Source: DATCVR01 sp036566745 (GTDB lineage Bacteria; Actinomycetota; Actinomycetes; Jiangellales; Jiangellaceae). Taken from it: 17,971 nucleotides of DNA. The translations under genes and the position numbers were made by a program. The notes under the pieces were generated by a model. The model was not told where the DNA came from, made no database searches, and saw nothing but the letters and a program-made list of their open reading frames with translations. The stretch covers positions 1 to 17,971 of the forward strand of contig DATCVR010000067.1 of the NCBI GenBank assembly GCA_036566745.1, read 5' to 3'. Positions 1-6,567 of the stretch are shown piece after piece (within the stretch, counting starts at the first letter, position 1; every line of letters begins with the position of its first letter).

Positions 1-871
1 CACGCTGGTCGTCGTCGAGCACCGCGTGTCCGCGGCTGTCGACCTGGTCGACCGGGTCGTGGTGCTCGGAGCCGGTGGCGGCGTGATCGAGGACGGCACA
101 CCGGCCGACGTCTTCGCCCGGCGCGGTGCCGCCCTGGCCGACGCCGGGGTGTGGGTGCCCAGCCCCTGGGGACCGCCACCACCGGCGCATTCCCCCGGCC
201 CCGGCGGCCCGGGCCTGATGCGGGCCGACGGCCTCCGCCTCACCTACCCGCGCGCCGCCCACCCCGCCGTGGACGACGTGAGCCTCGAGGTCCGGCGCGG
301 TCAGGCGTGCGTGATCACCGGCCCCAACGGCAGCGGGAAATCCACCCTCGCGATGATCCTGGGCGGGCTCGTGCGTCCCGACACCGGCGCGGCGCGGCTT
401 CTCGACGCACCCGGGCGGCCGTTGCACGCGTGGCGGGCCCGCGAGCTCTGCCGCCGGGTGGGGACCGTGTTCCAGGACCCCGAGCACCAGTTCGTCGCGC
501 CGACCGTGCGCGCGGAGCTGGTGGTGGGGCCCCAGCGCGCCGGCCTCGATCCGGCCGCCGCCGCGCGCCGCGGAGACGACCTGCTCGCCCGCCTGGGCCT
601 CGATCGCCTCGCCGGCGCCAACCCGTTCACCCTGTCCGGTGGCGAGAAGCGCCGGCTCTCCGTGGCTGCCGCCCTGGCCACCGCTCCCGACCTGCTCGTC
701 CTCGACGAACCGACGTTCGGCCAGGACGCCCGCACCTGGGCCGAGCTGGTCCGGATCTGCCGCGACCTCCGCGACCAGGGCACCGCACTCGTGGCGGTCA
801 CGCACGACGAGGTGTTCGCCGGTGTCCTGGCCGACCAGCGGGTCGAGATGCGCGAGGGCCGGCTGCGATGA
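1..871 (+). CDS. ECF transporter double ATPase (EcfA-EcfA' fusion), 5'-truncated by the window
   Basis: Energises an energy-coupling-factor importer for a vitamin-like substrate on the cytoplasmic side of the membrane. The frame is open from base 2, so the gene starts upstream. The first visible residues (TLVVVEHR, with the switch histidine) are the end of a first ABC domain, so the whole protein is a tandem two-ATPase fusion. The second ABC domain is complete: Walker A GPNGSGKST near 320-346, Q-loop VFQDPEHQF near 466-492, signature LSGGEKRRL near 634-660, Walker B LLVLDEPTFGQD near 688-723 and switch region VTHDE near 796-810. The stop overlaps the EcfT start as ATGA. A fused ATPase followed by EcfT resembles the YkoD-YkoC pair of the hydroxymethylpyrimidine/thiamine-type importer, but the substrate-binding S component lies outside the window, so the substrate is unknown. 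Confidence 0.9.
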   Translation, partial: TLVVVEHRVSAAVDLVDRVVVLGAGGGVIEDGTPADVFARRGAALADAGVWVPSPWGPPPPAHSPGPGGPGLMRADGLRLTYPRAAHPAVDDVSLEVRRGQACVITGPNGSGKSTLAMILGGLVRPDTGAARLLDAPGRPLHAWRARELCRRVGTVFQDPEHQFVAPTVRAELVVGPQRAGLDPAAAARRGDDLLARLGLDRLAGANPFTLSGGEKRRLSVAAALATAPDLLVLDEPTFGQDARTWAELVRICRDLRDQGTALVAVTHDEVFAGVLADQRVEMREGRLR

Positions 872-1674
872 GCCTCGTGCACGCGGCCAGCGCCGCCGAC
901 CCGTCCGCTCCCTTGGCCCGGCGCAACCCCGTCGCGAAGCTCGCCGCCGCGCTCCTCCCGGCCCTCGTCCTCCTGGTCGGGGTCGACGCGGTGTCGTCCG
1001 CGGTGATCCTGACGGCCACGCTGGCCAGCGTTCCGGCCTGGGGAATCCGCTGGTCAGGGTTGGGGCGAACGCTCGTCCCCCTGGGCGTCGCGCTGGTCAT
1101 GGTGGCCGTGGGCAACGCGATCTTCACCGACCTCAAGGGCGGGGCGGCGGTGATCGACGCCGGAGCGCTGCTGGTCACGACGGAGAGCCTGGCCGTGGGC
1201 GTGGTGTCGGGGCTGCGGGTCGCGGCCATCGCGCTGCCCGGCGTTCTCGCGGTCTCCACCATCGACCCGGTGGACCTCGCCGACTCCCTCGTCCAGCACC
1301 TGCGCGTGCCGCCGCGGTTCGCCTACGGCTCGCTCGCCGCGCTGCGCCTGGCACCGCTGCTGGCCGCCGAGTGGGATGCGCTGGGGCGGGCGCGGCGGGC
1401 GCGGGGCCTGGAGACCGGGCGCAATCCGCTGGCCGCGGTGCGACTCTTCGCCGGCAAGCTGTTCGCCCTGCTGGTGGGCGCAGTGCGCCGGGCCACGCAC
1501 CTGGCGACGGCCATGGACGCCCGGGGCTTCGACTCGACCGGGCCACGGACCTCGGCGCGGATCAGCCGACTGACCAGGGCCGACGCGCTGCTCGTGGCCG
1601 TCTCCGGCGTGGTCGCCGCGGTGGCCGTGGTGCTCGCGGTCGTGACCGGCTCCTGGAACCCCGTGGTGTCCTGA
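868..1674 (+). CDS. ECF transporter transmembrane component EcfT
   Basis: Membrane scaffold that couples the EcfA ATPases to a substrate-binding S component. The 268-residue product has several hydrophobic segments (about residues 24-57, 66-87, 103-128 and 238-261). It carries the two family-defining Ala-Arg-Gly motifs, at residues 178-180 (in RARGLE) and 218-220 (in MDARGF), which sit on the coupling helices that contact the ATPases. The ATG at 868 overlaps the stop of the ATPase gene by four bases (ATGA), so the two are translationally coupled; longer upstream starts in this frame run through the ATPase gene and are discarded. Length and motifs are normal for the family. The transported compound cannot be told from the sequence. 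Confidence 0.9.
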   Translation: MSLVHAASAADPSAPLARRNPVAKLAAALLPALVLLVGVDAVSSAVILTATLASVPAWGIRWSGLGRTLVPLGVALVMVAVGNAIFTDLKGGAAVIDAGALLVTTESLAVGVVSGLRVAAIALPGVLAVSTIDPVDLADSLVQHLRVPPRFAYGSLAALRLAPLLAAEWDALGRARRARGLETGRNPLAAVRLFAGKLFALLVGAVRRATHLATAMDARGFDSTGPRTSARISRLTRADALLVAVSGVVAAVAVVLAVVTGSWNPVVS

Positions 1675-1684
1675 GCCTGGTGGC

Positions 1685-2140
1685 TCAGGCGTCGATGCGC
1701 CGGAGCAGCTCGGACATCTGCGCGAGCTCGTCGGGCTCGAAGCGACTGATGACGTACTCGCGGACGCCGCGCAGGTGGGTGCCCGTGGCCTCGCGCAGGC
1801 GCTCGTAGCCGACGTCGGTGAGCACGGCGTAGAAGCCCCGGCCGTCACGCTCGGCCTGCTCGCGCCGGACCAGGCCCTCGTCGACCATGCGGTCGACCAG
1901 CCGGGTGAGCCCGCTGGGCGAGAGCATCACCCGGTCGGCCAGCTCGGTCATCCGCAGCCGGCGTTCGTCGGCCTCGAGCAGCCGGACGAGGACGTCGTAC
2001 CACGCCAGCGGCAGGCCGTGCCGTTCGACGAGATCGGCCTCGAGGCGCCTCAGCACCTGGGCGTGGACGCGAATGAAGGTCCGCCACACCTCGAGTTCTT
2101 CGGGGGTGACGCGGTCGGGGGTGTCGGATGCACTGGCCAT
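1685..2140 (-). CDS. MarR-family transcriptional regulator
   Basis: A 151-residue dimeric winged-helix repressor of the MarR family. Helices at about residues 13-58 form the dimerisation region. The helix-turn-helix is at about 63-92 (LRMTELADRVMLSPSGLTRL), the wing follows around D99-G100-R101-G102, and a C-terminal helical pair (about 112-150) closes the dimer. The gene is convergent with ecfT (10 bases between the stops) and divergent from mrp across a 58-bp gap, so mrp or itself are the obvious local targets. No Shine-Dalgarno is visible; a TAAGAT box on the coding strand lies nine bases before the ATG, which would suit a very short or absent leader. The ligand is unknown. Confidence 0.88.
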   Translation of the reverse strand: MASASDTPDRVTPEELEVWRTFIRVHAQVLRRLEADLVERHGLPLAWYDVLVRLLEADERRLRMTELADRVMLSPSGLTRLVDRMVDEGLVRREQAERDGRGFYAVLTDVGYERLREATGTHLRGVREYVISRFEPDELAQMSELLRRIDA

Positions 2141-2149
2141 CGTCGGTCG

Positions 2150-2155
2150 ATCTTA
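2150..2155 (-). promoter_or_regulatory. possible -10 box of the marR-type gene
   Basis: TAAGAT on the minus strand, nine bases upstream of the ATG at 2140. It resembles the actinobacterial -10 consensus, but no convincing -35 is seen. The short spacing would leave almost no leader, which agrees with the lack of a ribosome binding site. Confidence 0.3.
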
Positions 2156-2180
2156 GGGCCGCGGCGGACGCACCCATGAC

Positions 2181-2199
2181 TCGACGTAGCATCGACGTA
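2181..2199 (+). promoter_or_regulatory. possible leaderless promoter of mrp with an 11-bp-phased direct repeat
   Basis: TAGCAT at 2187-2192 is a fair -10 box ending six bases before the mrp ATG at 2199, which would place the transcript start at or next to the start codon; no ribosome binding site is visible. The octamer TCGACGTA occurs at 2181-2188 and again at 2192-2199, one helical turn apart, flanking the -10. That could be a regulator site, but the evidence is only the repeat itself. Confidence 0.35.
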
Positions 2200-3347
2200 T
2201 GAGCACCCTGCCCACGACCGACCAGGTCACCACGGTCCTGGCGACCGTCAAGGACCCCGAGATCAAGCGCCCCATCACCGATCTCGGCATGGTGAAGTCG
2301 GTCGACGTGGCCGGCGACGGACGGGTGCGGGTCGAGGTGTTCCTCACGGTCGCCGGCTGCCCGCTGCGCGACACCATCACCCGCGACGTCACCGCGGCGG
2401 TGTCCTCGCTCGACGGCGTCACGGCTGTCGACGTCGTCCTCGACGTGATGTCCGCCGACCAGCGCCGCAACCTCTCCCAGCAGCTGCGCGGGGGCGCTCC
2501 CGAGCGCGAGATCCCCTTCGTGAAGCCGGACAGTCTCACCCGCGTGTACGCCGTGGCCTCGGGCAAGGGCGGCGTCGGGAAGTCGTCGGTCACCGTCAAC
2601 CTCGCCGCCGCCATGGCCGCCGACGGCGTCCGCGTGGGCCTGGTCGACGCCGACATCTACGGCCACTCGGCCCCGCGCATGCTCGGCGTCGAGGGCAGCC
2701 AGCCCACGGTCGTCGAGAAGATGATCATGCCGGTGCCGGCCCACGACGTGAAGCTCATCTCCACCGAGATGTTCAAGCCCGACCGCGACGCCCCGGTGGC
2801 CTGGCGCGGCCCGATGCTGCACCGCGCGCTCCAGCAGTTCCTCACCGACGTCTACTGGGGCGACCTCGACGTCCTCCTCCTCGATCTCCCCCCGGGCACC
2901 GGCGACGTCGCGATCTCGCTGGCCCAGCTGCTGCCCAACGCCGAGATCGTCGTGGTCACCACCCCCCAGCTCGCGGCCGCCGAGGTCGCCGAGCGGGCCG
3001 GGTCGATCGCGCTGCAGACCCACCAGCAGGTCGCCGGCGTCATCGAGAACATGTCGTACCTGCCATGCCCCCACTGCGGCCCCGAGCACCGCATCGAGGT
3101 CTTCGGGACCGGTGGGGGCGGGCACGTCGCCGCCGGGCTGTCGCGGCGGCTGGGTGCCAGCGTGCCGGTGCTCGGCGAGGTGCCCATCGACGTCCGGCTG
3201 CGCGAAGGTGGCGACGCCGGTGTGCCGCTGGTGCTGTCGGAGCCCGACGCGCCCGCCTCGGTCACCCTGCGCGAGATCGCCCGGCGGCTCTCGCACCGCC
3301 AGCGCGGCCTGGCGGGGATGTCGCTGAGCCTCTCCCCCGCCGGCTGA
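2199..3347 (+). CDS. mrp: Mrp/ApbC-type iron-sulfur cluster carrier P-loop ATPase
   Basis: Cytoplasmic carrier that binds and transfers Fe-S clusters to target apoproteins. The 382-residue protein has an N-terminal MIP18/DUF59 domain (about residues 5-95, with a cysteine at 54), then a MinD/Mrp-type ATPase domain. The deviant Walker A GKGGVGKS is at 122-129, the DADIYGHSAP switch at 150-159, DLPPGTGD at 229-236, and the cluster-binding C-x-x-C pair at Cys290/Cys293 (CPHC). Length and order match the actinobacterial Mrp family. It is transcribed alone, divergent from the MarR gene and convergent with the leftward two-component region. The ATG at 2199 is preferred because it starts the conserved DUF59 domain and a -10 box lies right in front of it. 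Confidence 0.95.
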   Translation: MSTLPTTDQVTTVLATVKDPEIKRPITDLGMVKSVDVAGDGRVRVEVFLTVAGCPLRDTITRDVTAAVSSLDGVTAVDVVLDVMSADQRRNLSQQLRGGAPEREIPFVKPDSLTRVYAVASGKGGVGKSSVTVNLAAAMAADGVRVGLVDADIYGHSAPRMLGVEGSQPTVVEKMIMPVPAHDVKLISTEMFKPDRDAPVAWRGPMLHRALQQFLTDVYWGDLDVLLLDLPPGTGDVAISLAQLLPNAEIVVVTTPQLAAAEVAERAGSIALQTHQQVAGVIENMSYLPCPHCGPEHRIEVFGTGGGGHVAAGLSRRLGASVPVLGEVPIDVRLREGGDAGVPLVLSEPDAPASVTLREIARRLSHRQRGLAGMSLSLSPAG

Positions 3348-3386
3348 GCGCTGGATCGGCAGCTCGTCGTCTGAACCAACCCGGAG

Positions 3387-3506
3387 TCACGACGTGAGGT
3401 CGTCGACGGTGGTGCCGTCCACGGTCGTGGCGTCGAAGGTGTCGGCCACCCACGAGGCGATCTCACTGCTCTCGCTTGCGAGCGTCGAGCTGGGGGGAGG
3501 TGGCGC
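3387..3506 (-). pseudogene. 3' remnant of a probable GT39/ArnT-type glycosyltransferase
   Basis: On the minus strand a frame ends at a TGA at 3389-3387. Its last codons read SSEIASWVADTF, then DATTVDGTTVDDLTS. This looks like the extreme C-terminus (E-I-x-x-W-V-x-x-x-F-x-x-T-T-V-x-G-x-T-V-x-D-L) that I know from actinobacterial GT39/ArnT-like membrane glycosyltransferases, including the preceding low-complexity Pro/Ser linker. The frame stays open upstream only to the histidine kinase stop at 3579 and holds no ATG, GTG or TTG, and the part beyond about 3506 is palindromic repeat rather than coding-like. The body of the gene is therefore missing. Family assignment is by recall, not search; that it is a decayed fragment is an inference from the missing 5' part. 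Confidence 0.5.
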
Positions 3507-3511
3507 CCCGG

Positions 3512-3573
3512 TTCTGGAGGGTTTTCCACGCTTCGAGGGCTCGCGAGGGGTGGATAACCCTCCAGAGGGCGGG
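3512..3573. repeat. palindromic dispersed repeat, copy A (likely bidirectional terminator)
   Basis: An imperfect 62-bp inverted repeat. The outer arms TCTGGAGGGTT (3513-3523) and AACCCTCCAGA (3556-3566) are perfectly complementary over 11 bp, followed after one mismatch by TCCAC (3525-3529) against GTGGA (3550-3554). A related copy lies in the opposite orientation at 7034-7096. It sits five bases beyond the histidine kinase stop in the convergent gap to mrp, so it may terminate transcription from that side and possibly both. No U-run follows, as is common in GC-rich genomes. Confidence 0.65.
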
Positions 3574-3578
3574 ACGAG

Positions 3579-5105
3579 CTACTGCGCGGCCGGCAGGCGT
3601 ACGGTGAACCGGCTGCTCGTGGCCGCATCGCCGGGATCCTGTTCGGTGCGGCTCTCGACGGTGATCGATCCGCCGTGCGCGTGGACGATCGCCTGCGCGA
3701 TGGCCAGGCCGAGTCCCGTGGAGCCGCCGGTGCTGGTCCGCGCGGTGTCCGCCCGGCTGAACCGCTGGAACAACGCGGGTCGCAACTCGGCCGGGATGCC
3801 GGGGCCCTCGTCCTGGACGTGCAGGACGACCTCGCCGGCTTCGGCGCGGGCTGCGACCGTCACGCGGGTGCCGTCGGGGGTGTGGACGCGGGCGTTCCCG
3901 AGGAGATTCGTCAGCACCTGGCGCAGCCGGGCCTCGTCTCCGACGACGGTCAGCTCCGCGGTTCCGGGCAGATCGAGACGCCACCGGTGTCCCGGCCCCG
4001 CGGCGTGCGCGTCCGCCACCGCGTCGACCAGGAGCGCCGTCATGTCGACGCGCTCGCGTTCGAGCGGACGGCCCGCGTCGAGCCGGGCGAGCAGCAGGAG
4101 GTCCTCGACCAGGGCGGTCATCCGGATCGCCTCCGACTCGATCCGCCCCATCGCCCGCATCGTCGCGGCCGGCACCTCCTCGGGCGAGCGCCGTACCAGC
4201 TCGGAGTAGCCGCGGATCGAGGCCAGCGGGGTGCGCAGCTCGTGGCTGGCGTCGGCCACGAACCGGCGCACCTGCATCTCGGAGTCGTGCCGCGCCGACA
4301 GGGCGTCCTCGACGTGGTCGATCATGCGGTTGAACGCCGAACCCACCTGTCCCACCTCGGTGCGGTCGTCGGTGAGGCCCGGCTCCACCCGCGGGATGGC
4401 CAGCACGGCACCCCGATCGAGGGGCAGCTCCGACACGCGGGTCGCCGCCGCCGCGACGTGGTCGAGGGGGGCCAGCGCCCGCCGCACGAGGAAGCTCCCG
4501 GCCACCGCCGCCACGGCCACGCCCGCGAGGGCGAGCGCGACCTCGAGGAGGACGTACGAGCGGACCGTCGCGTCCGCGTCACCGGTGCCCATGGCCGTGA
4601 TCACCGGCTCGCCGTGGGTCGTCGTGGTGGCGACGGCGTGGAAGGTGCCGAGCCCGGGCAGCTCCACCGCATGGATCCGGTCGTCGCGCGGCAGCGACTC
4701 GAGGGCGTCGAGCTGGTCCGGCGTCAACGTCTGGAACGTGCCGCTGTCGTCGACGTAGCCGGCGTCGACGACCTCCCCGTCGGCGTAGAAGACCCCGATG
4801 GTCCCGGCCGCTTGGCCGGGTGGGAGGTTCGAGCCGCCGGGCGGCCCGCCGGTGCCCTCCGACGACGGGACCTGCGACGGCTGGTCCTGCCCGTCGTCGC
4901 GTTCCTGCGGAAACGCCGGTGCCCGGGCGGCGCGCTCGCTGGCCAGGTCCAGCTGGGCGTCGAGCTGTTCGAGCACCGAGGAGTTCAGCGCGAGCGCAGA
5001 CACGACGGCCAGCGACGCCGTGATCGTGAGCACCAGCGCGATCGCCGTCCAGACGAGGCGGCGTCGCAGCGAGTGCGGCGACGCCGCCCGCGCGGTCCTG
5101 GTCAT
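3579..5105 (-). CDS. two-component sensor histidine kinase (HAMP-HisKA-HATPase)
   Basis: Membrane sensor kinase of 508 residues. TM1 is at about 16-40. An extracytoplasmic sensor region follows (about 41-183) with a Pro/Gly/Ser/Gln-rich stretch at 64-100. TM2 is at about 184-206 and HAMP at 207-263. The HisKA domain has phospho-acceptor His288 in DASHELRTP. The HATPase domain has its N box near Asn404, G1 at D432-E-G-P-G and G2 at TGLGLAI (463-469), so all catalytic motifs are intact. The ATG at 5105 overlaps the response regulator stop as ATGA, which fixes the start and implies coupling; the longer upstream reading of this frame runs antiphase through the regulator gene. The signal is unknown. 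A palindromic repeat follows the stop almost at once. Confidence 0.92.
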   Translation of the reverse strand: MTRTARAASPHSLRRRLVWTAIALVLTITASLAVVSALALNSSVLEQLDAQLDLASERAARAPAFPQERDDGQDQPSQVPSSEGTGGPPGGSNLPPGQAAGTIGVFYADGEVVDAGYVDDSGTFQTLTPDQLDALESLPRDDRIHAVELPGLGTFHAVATTTTHGEPVITAMGTGDADATVRSYVLLEVALALAGVAVAAVAGSFLVRRALAPLDHVAAAATRVSELPLDRGAVLAIPRVEPGLTDDRTEVGQVGSAFNRMIDHVEDALSARHDSEMQVRRFVADASHELRTPLASIRGYSELVRRSPEEVPAATMRAMGRIESEAIRMTALVEDLLLLARLDAGRPLERERVDMTALLVDAVADAHAAGPGHRWRLDLPGTAELTVVGDEARLRQVLTNLLGNARVHTPDGTRVTVAARAEAGEVVLHVQDEGPGIPAELRPALFQRFSRADTARTSTGGSTGLGLAIAQAIVHAHGGSITVESRTEQDPGDAATSSRFTVRLPAAQ

Positions 5106-5902
5106 TCCGGCGCCGCGGGAGGCGCCGTCGCCGCGGGAGGCGCCGTCGCCGCGGACGAGGTGGCGGGCCGGAGGACGTAGCCCACGCCCCGCACGGTGTG
5201 GATCATCGGGGCGCGACCACGGTCGACCTTGCGTCGCAGGTACGAGACGTAGAGCTCGACGATGTTCTCCTGCCCACCGAAGTCGTACTGCCACACCCGG
5301 TCCAGGATCTGCGCCTTCGACAGCACCCGCCGCGGATTGCGCATGAGGTAGCGCAGCAGCTCGAACTCGGTCGCGGTGAGGTCGATCGGCTGCCCGGCCC
5401 GGCTCACCTCGTGCGCGTCCTCGTCCATGACCAGCTCGCCGACCACCAGCACGGCGTCCTGCCGGGCGGCGGTGGCGCCCGCACGCCGGAGCAGGCCGCG
5501 CAACCGGGCCACCAGCTCCTCCAGGCTGAAGGGCTTCGTCACGTAGTCGTCGCCGCCCGCGGTGAGCCCGGCGATCCGGTCCTCGACGGCATCCTTCGCG
5601 GTGAGGAACAGCACCGGCACGTGCGGGTCGCGGGCCCGGATCCGGCGCATCACCTCGATCCCGTCGACGTCCGGGAGCATGACGTCGAGCACGATGACGT
5701 CCGGTGCGTCCTCCCGCGCTCGGCGCACGGCCTGATGCCCGGTCAAGGCGGTCGAGGTCTGCCACCCCTCGTAGCGCAGCGCCGAGGTCAGCAGCTCGGC
5801 GAGGCTGGGTTCGTCGTCGACGACCAGGACCCGCAGCGGCGAACCGTCGAGTCGGACGAGCGGCGCCGCGCCGGTGTCGCCCGAGACAGCCGGTGTTGTC
5901 AT
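5102..5902 (-). CDS. OmpR/PhoB-family response regulator
   Basis: DNA-binding partner of the following histidine kinase, 266 residues. The receiver domain is at about 22-140 with acidic pair Asp29/Asp30, phospho-acceptor Asp73 (IVLDVMLPD), Thr101 and Lys123 (TKPF). The winged-helix output domain is at about 150-247, ending in the typical YVSYLRRKVD and TVRGVGYVLRP strings. A C-terminal tail repeats TAPPAA twice, encoded by an 18-bp tandem duplication at 5111-5154 just before the kinase start. The ATG at 5902 lies seven bases after a TACAAC -10-like box, and three phased hexamers at 5937-5964 look like its own operator, so autoregulation is likely. It resembles the PhoP/TrcR/TcrX type of mycobacterial regulators, but the orthologue cannot be named. 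Confidence 0.93.
   Translation of the reverse strand: MTTPAVSGDTGAAPLVRLDGSPLRVLVVDDEPSLAELLTSALRYEGWQTSTALTGHQAVRRAREDAPDVIVLDVMLPDVDGIEVMRRIRARDPHVPVLFLTAKDAVEDRIAGLTAGGDDYVTKPFSLEELVARLRGLLRRAGATAARQDAVLVVGELVMDEDAHEVSRAGQPIDLTATEFELLRYLMRNPRRVLSKAQILDRVWQYDFGGQENIVELYVSYLRRKVDRGRAPMIHTVRGVGYVLRPATSSAATAPPAATAPPAAPE
5111..5154. repeat. 18-bp in-frame tandem repeat in the response regulator tail
   Basis: The unit CGCCGCGGGAGGCGCCGT starts at 5111 and again at 5129, with a partial third copy from 5147. It is in frame and encodes the repeated TAPPAA tail, so it is probably a neutral slippage expansion. Confidence 0.8.
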
Positions 5903-5909
5903 GTCACCA

Positions 5910-5964
5910 GTTGTAGACCTCCGCCCTGAACCGCGGCTGAGACTTCCCTGTGAGGACCCTGTGA
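5910..5964 (-). promoter_or_regulatory. phased triple operator and promoter of the two-component operon
   Basis: Read on the minus strand, TCACAG (5964-5959), TCACAG (5953-5948) and TCTCAG (5942-5937) start exactly 11 bp apart, with five bases between each. Direct repeats of one helical turn are the usual target of OmpR-family regulators, and TCACAG-N5-TCACAG is the form known for mycobacterial PhoP. A -10-like TACAAC follows at 5915-5910, seven bases before the ATG at 5902. The expected -35 position coincides with the third hexamer and is not TTGACA-like, which fits activator-dependent, near-leaderless transcription. A GGAGG is present, but about 15 bases from the ATG, too far to be a good ribosome binding site. 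Confidence 0.6.
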
Positions 5965-5990
5965 GGCCGGCTCCCCGACCGGCTCACGCG

Positions 5991-6029
5991 GGGATGCCCC
6001 GCCGCTCGACGACGAGGGCGGGGCATCCC
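5991..6029 (-). terminator. strong hairpin, likely terminator of the acidic-protein gene
   Basis: GGGATGCCCCGCC (5991-6003) pairs perfectly over 13 bp with GGCGGGGCATCCC (6017-6029) around a 13-base loop. A second outer pair, CCGGCTCC (5967-5974) with GGAGCCGG (6030-6037), could extend it. It lies 25 bases past the stop of the gene at 6055-6459 and just before the response regulator operator, so it would insulate the two units. There is no U-tract. Confidence 0.65.
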
Positions 6030-6054
6030 GGAGCCGGGACGGGACGAGGCGTCC

Positions 6055-6459
6055 TCAGCTGGTGGCGGTGCCGGACTCCTGGTCGGCCGGCGCCTCGTCG
6101 CACGGCTCTCCGCTCTGACCGAGCTCGCCGTCCTGAGCACGCTCGCCGTCCTGAGCACGCTCGCCGTCGGGCGCCGGGCGGTCGCTCTCCTGCTCGGTCG
6201 AGTCCTCGGTCGAGTCTTCGGTGGCGTCGTCGGACCCCGTCGGGTCCTCGGTGGAGTTCTCCCGCAGGTCCTCGATCGACTCCTCCGAGCCCGTCGAGTC
6301 CGACGAGGTCGAGTCCTCCGAGCCGGCGGTACTGGAATCGGTCGCAGCCGAGGCGATCCCGTATCCGCCGAGCAGCAGCACTCCGGACAGCGCGCTGACG
6401 ACGCCGAACGTCCGGAGTCGGCGCTTGGGCTCCGTCGGCGGCGTGATGGTGTCGGACAT
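6055..6459 (-). CDS. small secreted acidic Ser/Asp/Glu-rich protein, unknown function
   Basis: I do not recognise a family. The 134-residue product has a basic N-terminus (PKRRLR, 11-16), a hydrophobic segment at about 17-38, and an ASA-A site at about 36-39 that suits signal peptidase. A low-complexity, strongly acidic region (about 40-130) follows, rich in Ser, Asp, Glu and Thr, with repeated STED units and two copies of DGERAQ. A single cysteine is at residue 120. The start at 6459 is chosen because AAGGAGGG sits nine bases upstream; an earlier in-frame ATG at 6507 lacks such a site and would put charged sequence before the signal peptide. The product should be exported or membrane-tethered and intrinsically disordered. 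It lies directly upstream of the two-component operon on the same strand but is separated from it by a strong hairpin. Confidence 0.72.
   Translation of the reverse strand: MSDTITPPTEPKRRLRTFGVVSALSGVLLLGGYGIASAATDSSTAGSEDSTSSDSTGSEESIEDLRENSTEDPTGSDDATEDSTEDSTEQESDRPAPDGERAQDGERAQDGELGQSGEPCDEAPADQESGTATS
6123..6168. repeat. 18-bp tandem repeat in the acidic-protein gene
   Basis: GCTCGCCGTCCTGAGCAC is at 6123-6140 and again at 6141-6158, with a partial third copy to 6168. It is in frame and encodes the repeated DGERAQ. A second, 12-bp repeat (CTCGGTCGAGTC at 6193-6204 and 6205-6216, with a degenerate third copy to 6228) encodes the STED repeats. Confidence 0.85.
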
Positions 6460-6567
6460 GGCCACATCCCTCCTTGGTGGGCTCACGCACCGGGTGGCGC
6501 GTGACATCCACCGTCGCCGCCGGAGCTGTGGCCGGGCTTCGGCGATGCTGGGAACCCGCTGTGCGCC

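Noticed and set aside
1845..3296. A 483-codon open frame on the minus strand opposite mrp
   Set aside because: It is antisense to the clearly real mrp gene and has a His/Gly/Asp-rich composition typical of such shadows.
3675..5180. A 501-codon plus-strand frame opposite the histidine kinase
   Set aside because: The kinase on the minus strand has every expected motif; this frame has none.
6460..6507. N-terminal extension of the acidic protein from an ATG at 6507
   Set aside because: The ATG at 6459 has a strong AAGGAGGG at the right distance and gives a proper signal peptide; the extension does not.
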